Assembly: GCF_004310665.1 (NCBI RefSeq)
Contig: NZ_SIXF01000035.1
Coordinates: 1-60,097 of the forward strand
Direction of reading: 5' to 3'
Length of the DNA stretch: 60,097 nt
Source: Pedobacter kyonggii
Lineage (GTDB): Bacteria; Bacteroidota; Bacteroidia; Sphingobacteriales; Sphingobacteriaceae
A model generated the notes under the pieces. It had not been told where the DNA came from, searched no databases, and saw nothing but the letters and a program-made list of their open reading frames with translations. The position numbers and the translations under genes were made by a program. Below, one piece after another: positions 47,420 to 57,176 of this stretch (its first letter is position 1; each line of letters starts with the position of its first letter).

Positions 47420-47731
47420 ATGAAAAAGATCATTTTAGCCGCTACTTTAGCATTCGCAGGATTCACAGCAGTTCAAGCAAGTGAAGTTAATACAATTAAA
47501 AATGCTGCAATTGTTGCAGTTCAAGATAGTGCCGTAAAAACTCCAGTTAAATTGGAAGAATTACCCGAGCCGGTAACTACCGCATTAAAATCTGATGCTT
47601 ACAAAGGTTGGACCGCTACTGAAGCTTTCTCTGTTAAAGAGGGTACTAAAGAATATTATCTAATCAATGTTAAAAAAGAAGCAGAAACTGGTTCAGTTAA
47701 AATTGATAAAGACGGTAAACCAGTTCAATAA
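47420..47731 (+). CDS. Small secreted PepSY-like protein, tandem copy 2
   Basis: 103 residues. The mature sequence differs from copy 1 at a single visible position (NVKKEA instead of NIKKEA), while the signal peptides diverge more. At DNA level many third positions differ, so purifying selection or recent gene conversion keeps the protein constant. It lies 78 bases after copy 1. Confidence 0.8.
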   Translation: MKKIILAATLAFAGFTAVQASEVNTIKNAAIVAVQDSAVKTPVKLEELPEPVTTALKSDAYKGWTATEAFSVKEGTKEYYLINVKKEAETGSVKIDKDGKPVQ

Positions 47732-47809
47732 TCTCAAATAAATACGCCGCACAGGCATAATCAATATAAGCGTGGACTTCGGGCTGCGCATAAACTAAAA
47801 ATACATACC

Positions 47810-48124
47810 ATGAAAAAATTAATTTTATCAGCTGCGTTCTTAGCTTTTGCAGGATTCTCAGCAGTACAGGCAAGTGAAGTAAATACAATCAAAAATGCTG
47901 CAATTGTTGCAGTTCAGGATAGCGCAGTTAAAACGCCTGTTAAATTGGAAGAACTTCCAGAGCCGGTAACAACAGCATTAAAATCTGATGCTTATAAAGG
48001 ATGGACTGCTACTGAAGCTTGGTCTGTTAAAGAAGGAACAAAGGAATACTACTTAATCAATGTTAAAAAAGAAGCAGAAACTGGTTCAGTTAAAATTGAT
48101 AAAGACGGTAAACCAGTACAATAA
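47810..48124 (+). CDS. Small secreted PepSY-like protein, tandem copy 3
   Basis: 104 residues. The mature part matches copies 1 and 2 except for TEAWSVKEG in place of TEAFSVKEG and NVKKEA as in copy 2. The signal peptide is KKLILSAAFLAFAGFSAVQA. It is followed by a strong terminator (48156-48179), which closes the cluster before the response-regulator gene. Confidence 0.8.
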   Translation: MKKLILSAAFLAFAGFSAVQASEVNTIKNAAIVAVQDSAVKTPVKLEELPEPVTTALKSDAYKGWTATEAWSVKEGTKEYYLINVKKEAETGSVKIDKDGKPVQ

Positions 48125-48155
48125 AACCCAAATAATTACATCTACCTATTATAAG

Positions 48156-48179
48156 AAAGCCGGATTATGTCCGGCTTTT
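48156..48179 (+). terminator. Terminator after the small-protein cluster
   Basis: AAAGCCGGA (48156-48164) pairs with TCCGGCTTT (48170-48178), loop TTATG, then T residues. It ends only 15 bases before the ATG of the response regulator at 48194, so that gene either has a promoter overlapping the hairpin or relies on readthrough. Confidence 0.85.
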
Positions 48180-48193
48180 CTTATTTTTGTTAC

Positions 48194-49525
48194 ATGGCGA
48201 GAATCCTGATATTAGAAGACGATACTACATTTGCTCAATTACTTGAAGGTTTTTTAACAAAAAACGGTCATGAGATTACCCTTGTAACCCAAGTAAAGCA
48301 GTCATTTAAACAAGTTGAAAACAATGAATTCGGCTTACTTTTAATCGATTACCGTCTTCCAGATGGGACAGGTCTTGAAGTGCTTAGCCACATCCGTGAT
48401 CTGGGCCTATCCATACCTGCAATCATCATGACCAGTTTTAATGATGTTCGGACTGCGGTCAGATCTATTCAATTAGGTGCTTTTGATTATATTACGAAGC
48501 CGGTTAACCCAGATGAGTTACTCATGGTGATCAAAAATTCTTTAGCTAAAAAGGATTTAAAAAGTGTTGAACCAAAAGAAACAAACAGTGATTTTATAAA
48601 AGGAAAAAGTGCAGTTGCAGATAAACTGTATGAACACATTAGTTTGGTAGCCCCAACAGACATGTCGGTAATTATACAGGGCGAAAGTGGCACGGGAAAA
48701 GAATTTGCTGCCAGAACCCTGCACCAGCAGAGCAAACGTGCCGATAAACCTTTCGTTGCAATAGATTGCGGTGCATTATCGAAAGATTTAGCTGCCAGCG
48801 AATTATTTGGGCACGTAAAAGGTGCCTTTACAGGCGCTTTAAATGACAAAAAAGGTCAGTTTGAGGCTGCAAATGGCGGAACACTATTTTTAGATGAAGT
48901 GGGTAACCTAAGTTACGAAGTGCAGATTAAATTACTTAGGGCCTTACAAGAAAGGGTAATCCAGCCTTTGGGCAGTACCAAACAGATTCCTGTTAATGTC
49001 CGCATCATTACGGCCACCAATGATGATCTGGCGAATAGTATGCAACAGGGCGAGTTTAGAGAAGATTTATATCATCGTTTAAATGAGTTCAAAATCCAGC
49101 TCCCTCCATTGAGAGATAGAGGTGGAGATTTAGAACTGTTTATTAACCACTTTATACAGCTATCAAACCGCGATTTAGAACGGAATGTGAAAAGTGTTTC
49201 TAATGAGGCAAAAACACTTTTGCTTAGTTACGATTGGCCGGGAAATTTGCGCGAGCTTAGCAATGTGATTAAACGTATGGTGTTATTAAGCCCAGGCGAT
49301 GTTGCCCAAATTGGTGCATTACCTGATGAAATGATGATTTCTGTCCATCACCAGTCAGCTCCAGGTAATTCATCCGATCTTAAAGCGGTAAACGAACAGA
49401 ATGAAAAAGCGTTGATTACTGAAACGCTGATCAAAGTGAGACATAACAAATCAAAAGCCGCTAAGATTTTAAACATCGACCGTAAAACCCTTTATGCCAA
49501 GATGGAGCGTTACGGCATAGAATAA
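48194..49525 (+). CDS. Sigma-54-dependent response regulator, NtrC family
   Basis: 443 residues from the ATG at 48194; an upstream in-frame ATG at 48167 lies inside the terminator hairpin and is unlikely. Receiver domain (about 1-120, MARILILEDD, phospho-Asp in LLIDYRLPDG, Lys in DYITKPVNP). AAA+ domain (about 135-375) with Walker A GESGTGKE, the sigma-54 contact loop GAFTGA and Walker B LFLDEVG. C-terminal Fis-type helix-turn-helix (about 400-443, KSKAAKILNIDRKTLYAKM). It should activate sigma-54 promoters when phosphorylated. The hybrid kinase encoded convergently next door is the likely partner. Confidence 0.93.
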   Translation: MARILILEDDTTFAQLLEGFLTKNGHEITLVTQVKQSFKQVENNEFGLLLIDYRLPDGTGLEVLSHIRDLGLSIPAIIMTSFNDVRTAVRSIQLGAFDYITKPVNPDELLMVIKNSLAKKDLKSVEPKETNSDFIKGKSAVADKLYEHISLVAPTDMSVIIQGESGTGKEFAARTLHQQSKRADKPFVAIDCGALSKDLAASELFGHVKGAFTGALNDKKGQFEAANGGTLFLDEVGNLSYEVQIKLLRALQERVIQPLGSTKQIPVNVRIITATNDDLANSMQQGEFREDLYHRLNEFKIQLPPLRDRGGDLELFINHFIQLSNRDLERNVKSVSNEAKTLLLSYDWPGNLRELSNVIKRMVLLSPGDVAQIGALPDEMMISVHHQSAPGNSSDLKAVNEQNEKALITETLIKVRHNKSKAAKILNIDRKTLYAKMERYGIE

Positions 49526-52000
49526 TTATCCGGCATTGGCGTAATCGATTTCCTCCATAAAGGCAATTAAGCTATCTAGTTTTCTGATCTGTAATAAAAC
49601 TTCAGATTTAATATTGGTGGTTAAGCCTTTTTCGGCAATTTCTAGTTCCAATGTGCGGAATGCGCTTGCCAAAGTCTTCGAACCCATTTGCGCCGTGCGC
49701 CCTGCAAGGCGGTGAACCAGTAACCTGACCTGATCTGGGTCATCATCTATTAAATGTTTTTTCAACGCTGCAGCGTCATCTATAGAATCCTGTTTAAAAC
49801 GGTTCAATATTTTCTCCAGCATTTGCTGGTCGCCAAAGGTCATTTTCTCAATGGAAGAGAAATCGAATTCAGGCTGTTCCGTTAAAATTTCGGTTCTATC
49901 AAATATAGATAGAATATCTACGGCCCTAAACGGTTTCATTATCAGTCCATCAAAGCCTTCGCTCAAAACCATTTCGCGTTCTTCGGGTAAAACCTGTGCA
50001 GTAATGGCGTAAAATTTAATGTGCGCGGGGAGTTTCTTCTTTAATAAATGGCAAAGCTCAAATCCTGTCATTTCGGGCATACGCATATCAACCAGCACAT
50101 ATTTTAAATCCGGTTCAGGCGCTGCGTGCAGGATATCGGCTACTTGGGTAAAGCTTTTAAACGGAATTTTGTTTTTCTGAAAAATCATTCCGCATAAATC
50201 CAGAATGAGCTTATCATCATCAATTACCCAAACTGTGCCTGGGTTTACAATTGCATAATGTTCTAAATCTAAAGTATCATTTACACGCTCGGTGGTATTT
50301 TCATATTTCATGTAAATATTAAATGTGGTACCAATGCCTGGTTTACTTTTTACGTAAATTCTTCCTCCTTGTGTTTCGATCAAAGATTTAACAATAGGTA
50401 ATCCCAAACCCGTACCAGCCTGGTTGATAATGTATTTTTCAGGTGATTCTATCTGCTCAAATTCATTAAAGATTTTGGGAATATCTTTTTCTTCAAAACC
50501 GATTCCGGTATCTTTTATGATAAAATGGAAATGCAGATCATCACCTTGCTTTTTATACGATACAGAAAGTTTAATTTCACCTCTCAATGTAAATTTTACG
50601 GCGTTACCTAATAAGTTAAATAAAATCTGCTTTAGCCTAAAAGCATCGCCCTTTACAAATTCCAGATCGGCAAGATCAAGTGCTGTATTTAACTGAAGTG
50701 ATTTCTGCTCTGCCAAAGGCCGCATTACCGAAACTACCTCGTCTAAAGCTTTTTTGATGTTGAACACCTGGTTATTGAAACTAAACTCGCCCGAAATAAT
50801 CCGGTTATAATCTAATACCTCGTTCACAATTTGAAGTAAATGAATGGAAGATTGATAAATGGCATCCACATCTTTTTTATTGGGCACATCCTGCTGGGTA
50901 ATCAGCTCAGCGTAGCCTAAAATAGATTGCAGAGGCGTTCTGATCTCATGGCTCATGTTCGATAGGAACCGTTGCTTAGCCTTGCCATGGTATTCGGCCT
51001 CATCTTTAGCAAGTTCCAAAGCCCTTCTGTATCTGTTGCTTTTTGTAATGTCAGCTAAAATTAAATACAGCAAAATAACCGTCAAGAAAAAAAAGATAAT
51101 GATAATGGTTGTGATCTGCGTAATCCCGTCATTAACCACCTCTTTGGCCTGGATACCGTTTAAATCCACCTGGGCTACTGCCTCCCCCTCCACTTCTCTT
51201 AAAATCTGTAGCATCTGGGCGGTCAGGGCATTACTGGCATTTGATAAGTCTGCTTCGCGTTTTAAAAATTTCTGGCTTTTCTGACGCTGCTCCAGTTCGA
51301 TGTTTTTTAAGGCACCCGTCATGCTCTTCATAATGCTATCTTCAGCCTTTGCATTCAGCGTATCGCGCTTTACCTTAAACTCCTCATTAATGATTTTGTA
51401 TACATCAGATTTCTTCTTGCCAAACAGTTTACTCAAAAAACCCCTTGATTTCTGTTCTTCTTCGGGTGCAACAGTAGTGGTTGATGTAGTTGTTTCAGTG
51501 GTTAGTACCGCGCTGTCCGTCTGCCTGGTACGTGTAGCTACCAGTTCATTTAATTTCTGAACCTCATCAGAGAACGATTTGGTATTCACCAATGTTTCCC
51601 TCACTTTTAAATAATTGATAAATTGTTTATCCCGGTCGGTTAACAGATTCTTAATCGACTTTATCCTGGCCAACTGGACTGAATCGCCCTTATACAATTT
51701 ACGTAAGGTATCTAAACTGGATCTTAACTTACGTGACTCTTTAAGAAAACTATAGGTACCTTGTTTATTGAAAGCCTCGTCCCTTTGTAACTGATCTAAC
51801 CTGGCAATCTTATGTGAGAGATCATTTACAATTCTTAAGCGATCGTTAGGAGCTGAAATTTCTTCAACGGTATTGAGCATCCGCGTAAAAGCAAACTTGC
51901 TGATGCCCCATGCCAATAGCAATGCAAAACAGGCAAACAGGAAACCTATAATTACTTTACTTTTTATTGCCCGGAAGAAACGCTTTTGGATAACAGCCAT
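49526..52000 (-). CDS. Hybrid sensor histidine kinase with receiver and Hpt domains
   Basis: 824 residues. N-terminal membrane helix (about 13-33), periplasmic/helical sensor region (about 40-290), second membrane helix (about 292-315), HisKA with the phospho-His in FLSNMSHEIRTPLQSILG (about 345-362), ATPase motifs DTGIGFE and GTGLGLPIVKSL, a receiver (about 590-705, VWVIDDD, phospho-Asp in LVDMRMPEMTG) and a C-terminal Hpt domain with LVHRLAGRTAQMGS (about 765-778). Its stop codon directly abuts that of the convergent NtrC-type regulator, so the two messages overlap tail to tail. Confidence 0.92.
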   Translation of the reverse strand: MAVIQKRFFRAIKSKVIIGFLFACFALLLAWGISKFAFTRMLNTVEEISAPNDRLRIVNDLSHKIARLDQLQRDEAFNKQGTYSFLKESRKLRSSLDTLRKLYKGDSVQLARIKSIKNLLTDRDKQFINYLKVRETLVNTKSFSDEVQKLNELVATRTRQTDSAVLTTETTTSTTTVAPEEEQKSRGFLSKLFGKKKSDVYKIINEEFKVKRDTLNAKAEDSIMKSMTGALKNIELEQRQKSQKFLKREADLSNASNALTAQMLQILREVEGEAVAQVDLNGIQAKEVVNDGITQITTIIIIFFFLTVILLYLILADITKSNRYRRALELAKDEAEYHGKAKQRFLSNMSHEIRTPLQSILGYAELITQQDVPNKKDVDAIYQSSIHLLQIVNEVLDYNRIISGEFSFNNQVFNIKKALDEVVSVMRPLAEQKSLQLNTALDLADLEFVKGDAFRLKQILFNLLGNAVKFTLRGEIKLSVSYKKQGDDLHFHFIIKDTGIGFEEKDIPKIFNEFEQIESPEKYIINQAGTGLGLPIVKSLIETQGGRIYVKSKPGIGTTFNIYMKYENTTERVNDTLDLEHYAIVNPGTVWVIDDDKLILDLCGMIFQKNKIPFKSFTQVADILHAAPEPDLKYVLVDMRMPEMTGFELCHLLKKKLPAHIKFYAITAQVLPEEREMVLSEGFDGLIMKPFRAVDILSIFDRTEILTEQPEFDFSSIEKMTFGDQQMLEKILNRFKQDSIDDAAALKKHLIDDDPDQVRLLVHRLAGRTAQMGSKTLASAFRTLELEIAEKGLTTNIKSEVLLQIRKLDSLIAFMEEIDYANAG

Positions 52001-52140
52001 TTAATTCAGATTATGTATGATAAACCCTAATTATAACGGTTTAACCTTTAGAATTGATATGTATTTATCTTTTACAAATAACGTACCACAAGAAAAATTG
52101 ATTAAAAAACTTTAATTTTAAATGCCTAAAAAAACAAACT

Positions 52141-52830
52141 ATGAACCGTATCGACCGACTTTTCGGAATCCTAACCTTGCTACAATCCAAAAAATACATT
52201 ACTGCAGAAAAAATTGCGGAAAGGTTTGATATGAGCATACGCACGGTTTATCGCGATATTAAAGCATTAGGCGAACAAGGAATACCGGTAAGTTTTGAGC
52301 AGCATAAAGGCTATTACCTGGTTCAGGGTTATTTCCTGCCACCAGTTTCTTTTAATATGGAAGAAGCCAACGCACTGCTATTGGTTGAAAGTTTGGTGAA
52401 CGGATTTGCTGATAATTCTATCCGTACCCATTACTCCACAGCACTGACAAAAGTAAAGGCGGTATTAAAATCGGGACAAAAGGAAAAGCTCGAAACCCTA
52501 AACCAGCATATTAAATTGCAGATTCCGGAAAGGTTAAACTTTAACTTCGAATACCTATCACTTATTCAACACGCTATTGCCGAAAAACACCTGATCGAAC
52601 TCGATTATAAAAACAATAAGGAGGAAGTGAGCAAACGGGAAGTAGAGCCAATTGGGTTGATTTTCTATGCCTTTAGCTGGCATTTAATTGCCTGGTGCCA
52701 CTACCGTAACGAATACCGTGATTTTAACCTCACCCGCATCATCTGCCTTAAAAACCGGGGCATTCCTTTCAAAAAAACTCAGCACATGCCATTGAGTGAA
52801 TATATGCATCTGCTCCCAGTAAATTATTAA
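52141..52830 (+). CDS. YafY-type HTH and WYL-domain transcriptional regulator
   Basis: 229 residues. N-terminal winged helix-turn-helix (RLFGILTLLQSKKYITAEKIAERFDMSIRTVYRDIKAL, region about 5-42), middle linker, and a WYL domain (about 140-225, with KHLIELDYKN and LIFYAFSWHLIAWCHYRNEYRDFNL). WYL domains bind nucleic acid or other ligands and occur in regulators of stress and defence genes. The DinB-like gene 73 bases downstream is the likely target or partner. Confidence 0.88.
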   Translation: MNRIDRLFGILTLLQSKKYITAEKIAERFDMSIRTVYRDIKALGEQGIPVSFEQHKGYYLVQGYFLPPVSFNMEEANALLLVESLVNGFADNSIRTHYSTALTKVKAVLKSGQKEKLETLNQHIKLQIPERLNFNFEYLSLIQHAIAEKHLIELDYKNNKEEVSKREVEPIGLIFYAFSWHLIAWCHYRNEYRDFNLTRIICLKNRGIPFKKTQHMPLSEYMHLLPVNY

Positions 52831-52903
52831 AAAAAATATTTTTCACGCTGCCATAGGGTTGTCAGTGGGCTGTATTTTCTTTGTGTAACTAAACACCAAA
52901 ATC

Positions 52904-53464
52904 ATGAGTATAGCCGATTTACTACTAATGGATTTAAACACCGCAGAAAAAACAAAACAGAAAAATATGGACATTATTAAATTATTATTGAAAGAGTTAG
53001 AAGCCGAATTTAATACGACAAAAAAATTCCTGGCTATTGTACCTGTAGATAAGTTTGACTGGGCACCACACGAAAAAAGCATGAAAATGAAATCGCTTGC
53101 GGTTCATATTGCTGATCTGCCGAGTTGGGTTTCACTGGCATTAACTACCGATGGACTGGATTTTGAAACAGCACCTTATGTAGAACAACCTGCAGAAAGC
53201 GCCGATGACCTGGTTAAAATTCTTGAGAAAAATTATGCACTTGGAAAAGCAGAATTGGAAAAAGCCAAAGAAGAAGACCTAAATGGCCGTTGGGTATTGA
53301 GCATGGGCAAACAGGTTTTGGCGGATTATTCTAAATACGAAACCATCCGCCATTCACTTAGCCAAACCACTCACCACAGGGCACAATTAGGCGTGTACTT
53401 AAGATTACTTGATATCCCAATCCCAGGTAGCTATGGTCCAAGTGCAGATGATCAAAACTTTTAG
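52904..53464 (+). CDS. DinB-family protein
   Basis: 186 residues, a four-helix bundle of the DinB/YfiT type. Putative metal-binding His residues lie in LAVHIADLPSW (about 67) and in IRHSLSQTTHHRAQLGVYLR (about 147-166). Members are thiol-transferases or metal-dependent enzymes of stress and detoxification; the specific reaction is unknown. The start could be the ATG at 52904 or the internal MDIIKLL at 52967; the latter gives a more typical length. Confidence 0.8.
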   Translation: MSIADLLLMDLNTAEKTKQKNMDIIKLLLKELEAEFNTTKKFLAIVPVDKFDWAPHEKSMKMKSLAVHIADLPSWVSLALTTDGLDFETAPYVEQPAESADDLVKILEKNYALGKAELEKAKEEDLNGRWVLSMGKQVLADYSKYETIRHSLSQTTHHRAQLGVYLRLLDIPIPGSYGPSADDQNF

Positions 53465-53583
53465 TTGTTAATAAATTCAGAATAGGCTGTCGAAACCTGG
53501 TGCGTTTCGATGGCCCGTTTTGAAGTGAGAACACGATTTCCAGACTACCTTGATATTCCATTTCCGCTTTGCTACTTTTAGCA

Positions 53584-54105
53584 ATGAAAAAAATATTGGC
53601 AATCTCTGGAAGCACGAAAGCAATATCTACCAATGCACTTTACATAACTGCCATCTCCAGGCTTTTAGGAGGAGGCTTCGAGGTAACAAACTTTCCATGC
53701 ATTGCAGATATTCAACATTTCAATCCTGATTTAGACCAAGGAAATCCACCACAAATTATCGAAGAGCTTCGCTCAATCATCAAAAAGGCAGATGGAATCA
53801 TCATCTCTACACCAGAATACGCAATGGGCTTACCAGGCACGCTAAAAAACCTACTCGATTGGACTGTAAGTTCAGCATCATTTTCGGGGAAACCCGTTTT
53901 AGCACTAGTTGCTTCAACCCAAGGCGAGAAAGCCTATCAATCTATCATCGATATTTTAACGGTAATTGAAGCAAGGGTATCGCCCCAGCTTATCTCATTT
54001 GCAAAAGCGAAGATCAATAACGACGCGGCGATTACTGATGAGGAAACCTTAACCGCACTCAAATGCACCATCGATTCATTTGTTGCCAGTATGGAGAATG
54101 GATAA
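53584..54105 (+). CDS. NADPH-dependent FMN reductase
   Basis: 173 residues from the ATG at 53584, which opens the usual MKKILAISGSTKAISTN. The flavodoxin-like fold has the FMN phosphate loop GSTKAISTN and the motif STPEYAMGLPGTLKNLLDW (about 80-98), the signature of NAD(P)H-dependent FMN/quinone or azo reductases. It is cytoplasmic and likely reduces quinones or metals. It lies upstream of rluF with a 27-base gap. Confidence 0.88.
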   Translation: MKKILAISGSTKAISTNALYITAISRLLGGGFEVTNFPCIADIQHFNPDLDQGNPPQIIEELRSIIKKADGIIISTPEYAMGLPGTLKNLLDWTVSSASFSGKPVLALVASTQGEKAYQSIIDILTVIEARVSPQLISFAKAKINNDAAITDEETLTALKCTIDSFVASMENG

Positions 54106-54132
54106 CACGATTTATTTCCGTAAAATTGCAGT

Positions 54133-55104
54133 ATGAACAATAACTCTGCAACTCGTTTAAATAAATTCATCAGTGAAAGTGGATTATGTTCACGCCGTGA
54201 AGCAGACCGTTATATTGAAAAGGGTACCGTTTTCATTAACGGAAAAAGGGCTAAAGTAGGCGATCAGGTTTTTGCAGGCGATAAAGTGATGGTAAACGGT
54301 CATAATATCGAACCTAAAGAAGAAAGTAATTTCATCCTTTTGGCTTTTAACAAACCTGTAGGCATTACCAGTACAACGGAAGGCAGCGTACGCGATAATA
54401 TTGTTGATTACGTGAACCATAGCGAAAGAATATTTCCAATTGGCCGATTGGATAAAGATTCGTCAGGTTTAATCTTCCTGACCAATAACGGCGATATCGT
54501 TAACAAAATTTTAAGGGCAGGGAATAAACACGAAAAGGAATACGTGGTAACGGTAAACAAACCGATTACGGAAGATTTTATTTTCGAAATGAGTAATGGT
54601 GTTCCTATCTTGGGGGTAAACACGCGCAAATGTAAGGTTCGTCAGATCAGCACATTTGTTTTCAACATTATCTTAATCCAGGGTTTAAACAGGCAGATTC
54701 GGAGAATGTGCGAGCATTTTGGTTATGAGGTTACCAAGCTTGAGCGTACTCGCATCATGAATATCAATCTAAAAGGTATTCCGACCGGAGAATTTAGAGA
54801 ACTTACCGAAGATGAGATGAAGAGCATCACCAAAAGCGTTGAAAATTCATCATCAGAAGCTAAAGCAAAACCCAAAAGCACTAAGAAAAAGGCAAATGCA
54901 TGGGAAGAAATCCCTGAACTCAAGGAAGAACAGCCTAAAAAATCGTTCAAGCCAAAGCCATCTGGACCAAAATCAACAGGCAAAAAGAACGCTGGTCACT
55001 CAGGAGCAAAACCAACTGGCAAAAGCAATGCTGGCAACAGAAATTCCAGGCCAGCGAAGGGCAAACCAGCTGCAAAACAAAATACCAGGGGTAGAGGACA
55101 ATAG
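54133..55104 (+). CDS. rluF: 23S rRNA pseudouridine synthase, RluF type
   Basis: 323 residues. An S4 RNA-binding domain (about 5-60, [24 protein letters not shown]), then the pseudouridine synthase core with the catalytic Asp in [20 protein letters not shown] (about 97-116) and [19 protein letters not shown] (about 188-206). The last 85 residues are a Lys/Pro/Ser-rich disordered tail ([25 protein letters not shown]), probably an RNA-binding extension. The [13 protein letters not shown] block favours RluF over RluB. Confidence 0.9.
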   Translation: MNNNSATRLNKFISESGLCSRREADRYIEKGTVFINGKRAKVGDQVFAGDKVMVNGHNIEPKEESNFILLAFNKPVGITSTTEGSVRDNIVDYVNHSERIFPIGRLDKDSSGLIFLTNNGDIVNKILRAGNKHEKEYVVTVNKPITEDFIFEMSNGVPILGVNTRKCKVRQISTFVFNIILIQGLNRQIRRMCEHFGYEVTKLERTRIMNINLKGIPTGEFRELTEDEMKSITKSVENSSSEAKAKPKSTKKKANAWEEIPELKEEQPKKSFKPKPSGPKSTGKKNAGHSGAKPTGKSNAGNRNSRPAKGKPAAKQNTRGRGQ

Positions 55105-55197
55105 GAGCATAAGCAAATTGTAAAATTACAACCTGATTTATAGCCTTTTAGCATTAATTTTTCAGCTTAGCCCCTTTTTTAAGTACCTTTGCAGCAA

Positions 55198-56253
55198 ATG
55201 GTAACAGCAAAAAAAACCGATATCCGTGCATTAGATCTACCTCAATTGCAACAACACCTTGTAGCGATGCAACAGCCTGCATTCAGGGCTAAGCAGATTT
55301 ACCAATGGCTTTGGGAAAAATCGGCTACGAGTTTCGAGGAGATGAGTAATCTTTCTAAAGATCTGCGTAAAGCACTTGATGAAACTTTTGCCATTAATGC
55401 TGTTCAGGTCAACAATTCTCAGTTCAGTAACGACCATACTATTAAAAATACTTTCAGGTTAGCAGACGGTAATATTGTAGAGGGGGTTTTAATTCCTTTA
55501 GAGGATCGCATGACTGCTTGCGTAAGCTCGCAGGTAGGCTGTAGTTTAACCTGTAAGTTCTGTGCAACTGGCTACATGGACCGTAAGCGTAATTTAAACG
55601 CTGATGAGATTTACGACCAGGTAGTATTGATCCACAAACAGGCTAAACAGAACTATAACAATCCCCTTACCAATATTGTGTATATGGGTATGGGAGAGCC
55701 GCTGTTAAATTATGCCAATGTAATGAAGTCAATTGAGCGTATCACTGCACCAGATGGCTTAAACATGAGCTATAAGCGCATTACAGTTTCTACTGCTGGC
55801 ATTGCCAAAATGATCAAGAAATTAGGTGATGATGGTGCAAAATTTAATCTTGCGCTCTCACTTCATGCTGCTGATGATAAAAAGCGTAATGAGATCATGC
55901 CGATCAATGAGGCCAACTCGTTAAAAGCATTAGCCGATGCGCTAAAATACTACTTCGCTAAAACTAAAAATCCGGTAACTTACGAATACATTGTTTTCAA
56001 TCACTTTAACGATGAAATTTCGGATGCTATGGATTTAGCTAAATTCTGTAAACATATTCCCTGCAAGGTAAACTTGATTGAATATAACCCCATTTCTTTT
56101 GCCGATTTTACTAATGCAGAAGGAGATAAGATTGATGCATTTTCTAATTACTTGAAAAGTCAGGGGATCAATACCAATATCCGTCGCAGCCGTGGGAAAG
56201 ATATCGATGCTGCCTGTGGCCAGTTAGCGGTAAAAGAAGAAGCAAACGCATAG
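55198..56253 (+). CDS. rlmN: Dual-specificity RNA methyltransferase RlmN
   Basis: 351 residues from the ATG at 55198. Radical-SAM enzyme that methylates C2 of A2503 in 23S rRNA and A37 in some tRNAs. The iron-sulfur cluster motif is CSLTCKFCATGYM (about 112-124), followed by YMGMGEPLLNY (about 160). The mechanistic Cys that receives the methyl group is in DIDAACGQLA near the C-terminus. The N-terminal helical RNA-binding part (about 1-95) is complete. Confidence 0.96.
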   Translation: MVTAKKTDIRALDLPQLQQHLVAMQQPAFRAKQIYQWLWEKSATSFEEMSNLSKDLRKALDETFAINAVQVNNSQFSNDHTIKNTFRLADGNIVEGVLIPLEDRMTACVSSQVGCSLTCKFCATGYMDRKRNLNADEIYDQVVLIHKQAKQNYNNPLTNIVYMGMGEPLLNYANVMKSIERITAPDGLNMSYKRITVSTAGIAKMIKKLGDDGAKFNLALSLHAADDKKRNEIMPINEANSLKALADALKYYFAKTKNPVTYEYIVFNHFNDEISDAMDLAKFCKHIPCKVNLIEYNPISFADFTNAEGDKIDAFSNYLKSQGINTNIRRSRGKDIDAACGQLAVKEEANA

Positions 56254-56606
56254 CTGATAATACGGTCCAGCCACATTTTCACTGAAATAATCATTCAACT
56301 GACTCATCTTGCTAATTTTATTTACTGTTTTTTGCATCTCGATCATCCGGGATTCCTACGATCTTAGTTATTGCTTAAATAATTAAGATAGCCTTTATTG
56401 ATTATCCAGCAAAAACCATAAAAAATCATCAATCTAGGTAGGAATTAGGCCCCTTTGATATTGCATTATATAATTAGATTAATGGATTAAACTGGGTTGC
56501 ATTGGGACAACTATAGTCCTGTCTCATCTTTCTATTCTTAGAATGTTTCTATCGATGATAATTAATATAGTAACTGCTGCAATGTTCTCTGCTCTCAGTA
56601 AAAGGA
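56254..56606. other. Intergenic stretch with a possible small minus-strand frame
   Basis: 353 bases between rlmN and the XRE-type gene. A 40-codon minus-strand frame runs from the ATG at 56346 to 56224, overlapping the rlmN tail, and reads MIEMQKTVNKISKMSQL at its start. Its composition is protein-like, but there is no further support. Otherwise AT-rich DNA without clear signals. Confidence 0.2.
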
Positions 56607-56822
56607 TCAACCCTCTTTTTTAATAGATACTAACAGGTCACCCGCTTGAGTATCTAGATATGCTGCTATTCGAAATAATTTTTTTATAGAAGGTTGAGCC
56701 GAATTCGTACACCAACTAGAGACCGTTTCTGGTGCAATTTCTAAAGCATCCGCCAAATCTTTGTTTGTCTTCCCCTTTTCGGCCAATACCGATTTGATGC
56801 GATTATAGATTGTCTTACTCAT
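56607..56822 (-). CDS. XRE-family helix-turn-helix regulator
   Basis: 71 residues, a single Cro/CI-type domain: TIYNRIKSVLAEKGKTNKDL, then LADALEIAPETVSSWCTNSAQPS, then LFRIAAYLDTQAGDLL. It is oriented away from the sigma/dCas12f locus and separated from the promoter of that locus by about 130 bases. It may control the shared region between 56823 and 56990, but nothing in the sequence proves this. Confidence 0.85.
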   Translation of the reverse strand: MSKTIYNRIKSVLAEKGKTNKDLADALEIAPETVSSWCTNSAQPSIKKLFRIAAYLDTQAGDLLVSIKKEG

Positions 56823-56958
56823 TTCAAATGCTGTAAAACAAATATAATACTAGTAAAATAATCAAATTAAACTTTAAAACAATGTAATAGGTCAATATAT
56901 TAATGTTTTTAATTATTTAATTTGCGTTTTTAATTATTAAATATTATTTTTGGTAAAA

Positions 56959-56986
56959 TTGTTATAAATTAAAAATTATACTTTTG
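56959..56986 (+). promoter_or_regulatory. Bacteroidota-type promoter of the guide-RNA/sigma/dCas12f locus
   Basis: TACTTTTG (56979-56986) matches TAnnTTTG exactly. TTG (56959-56961) lies 17 bases upstream. The expected transcript start is near 56992-56997, just before the folded RNA. No other good promoter was seen between the RNA and the sigma gene, so one transcript probably carries both. Confidence 0.55.
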
Positions 56987-57090
56987 TAATTCTAGAATAG
57001 AAAATTAGGATTGCATACGAGCCTCGCAGCTAAATCTGGTAAATTTAATCTCGGCGAGCGTAAGTGTAGCATTTCACCACCCTATAAATC

Positions 57091-57110
57091 AATAGGGCTG
57101 GTGCTCACTT
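57091..57110 (+). other. Anti-repeat segment of the predicted guide RNA
   Basis: AATAGGGCTGG (57091-57101) and CTCACTT (57104-57110) are complementary, in order, to CCAGCCCTATT (57187-57197) and GAGTGAG (57177-57183), with one G-U pair and a small TG/TTT internal loop. Confidence 0.6.
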
Positions 57111-57176
57111 ATGTATTTTGTCGAGATCCACTCCGAAAGGTTTGGAACGGTTACCAGAACCAAGCTGCATTATACC

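Noticed and set aside
48167-48193. Earlier start codon for the NtrC-type regulator
   Set aside because: It lies inside the terminator hairpin and adds residues (MSGFSYFCY) that are not part of receiver domains.
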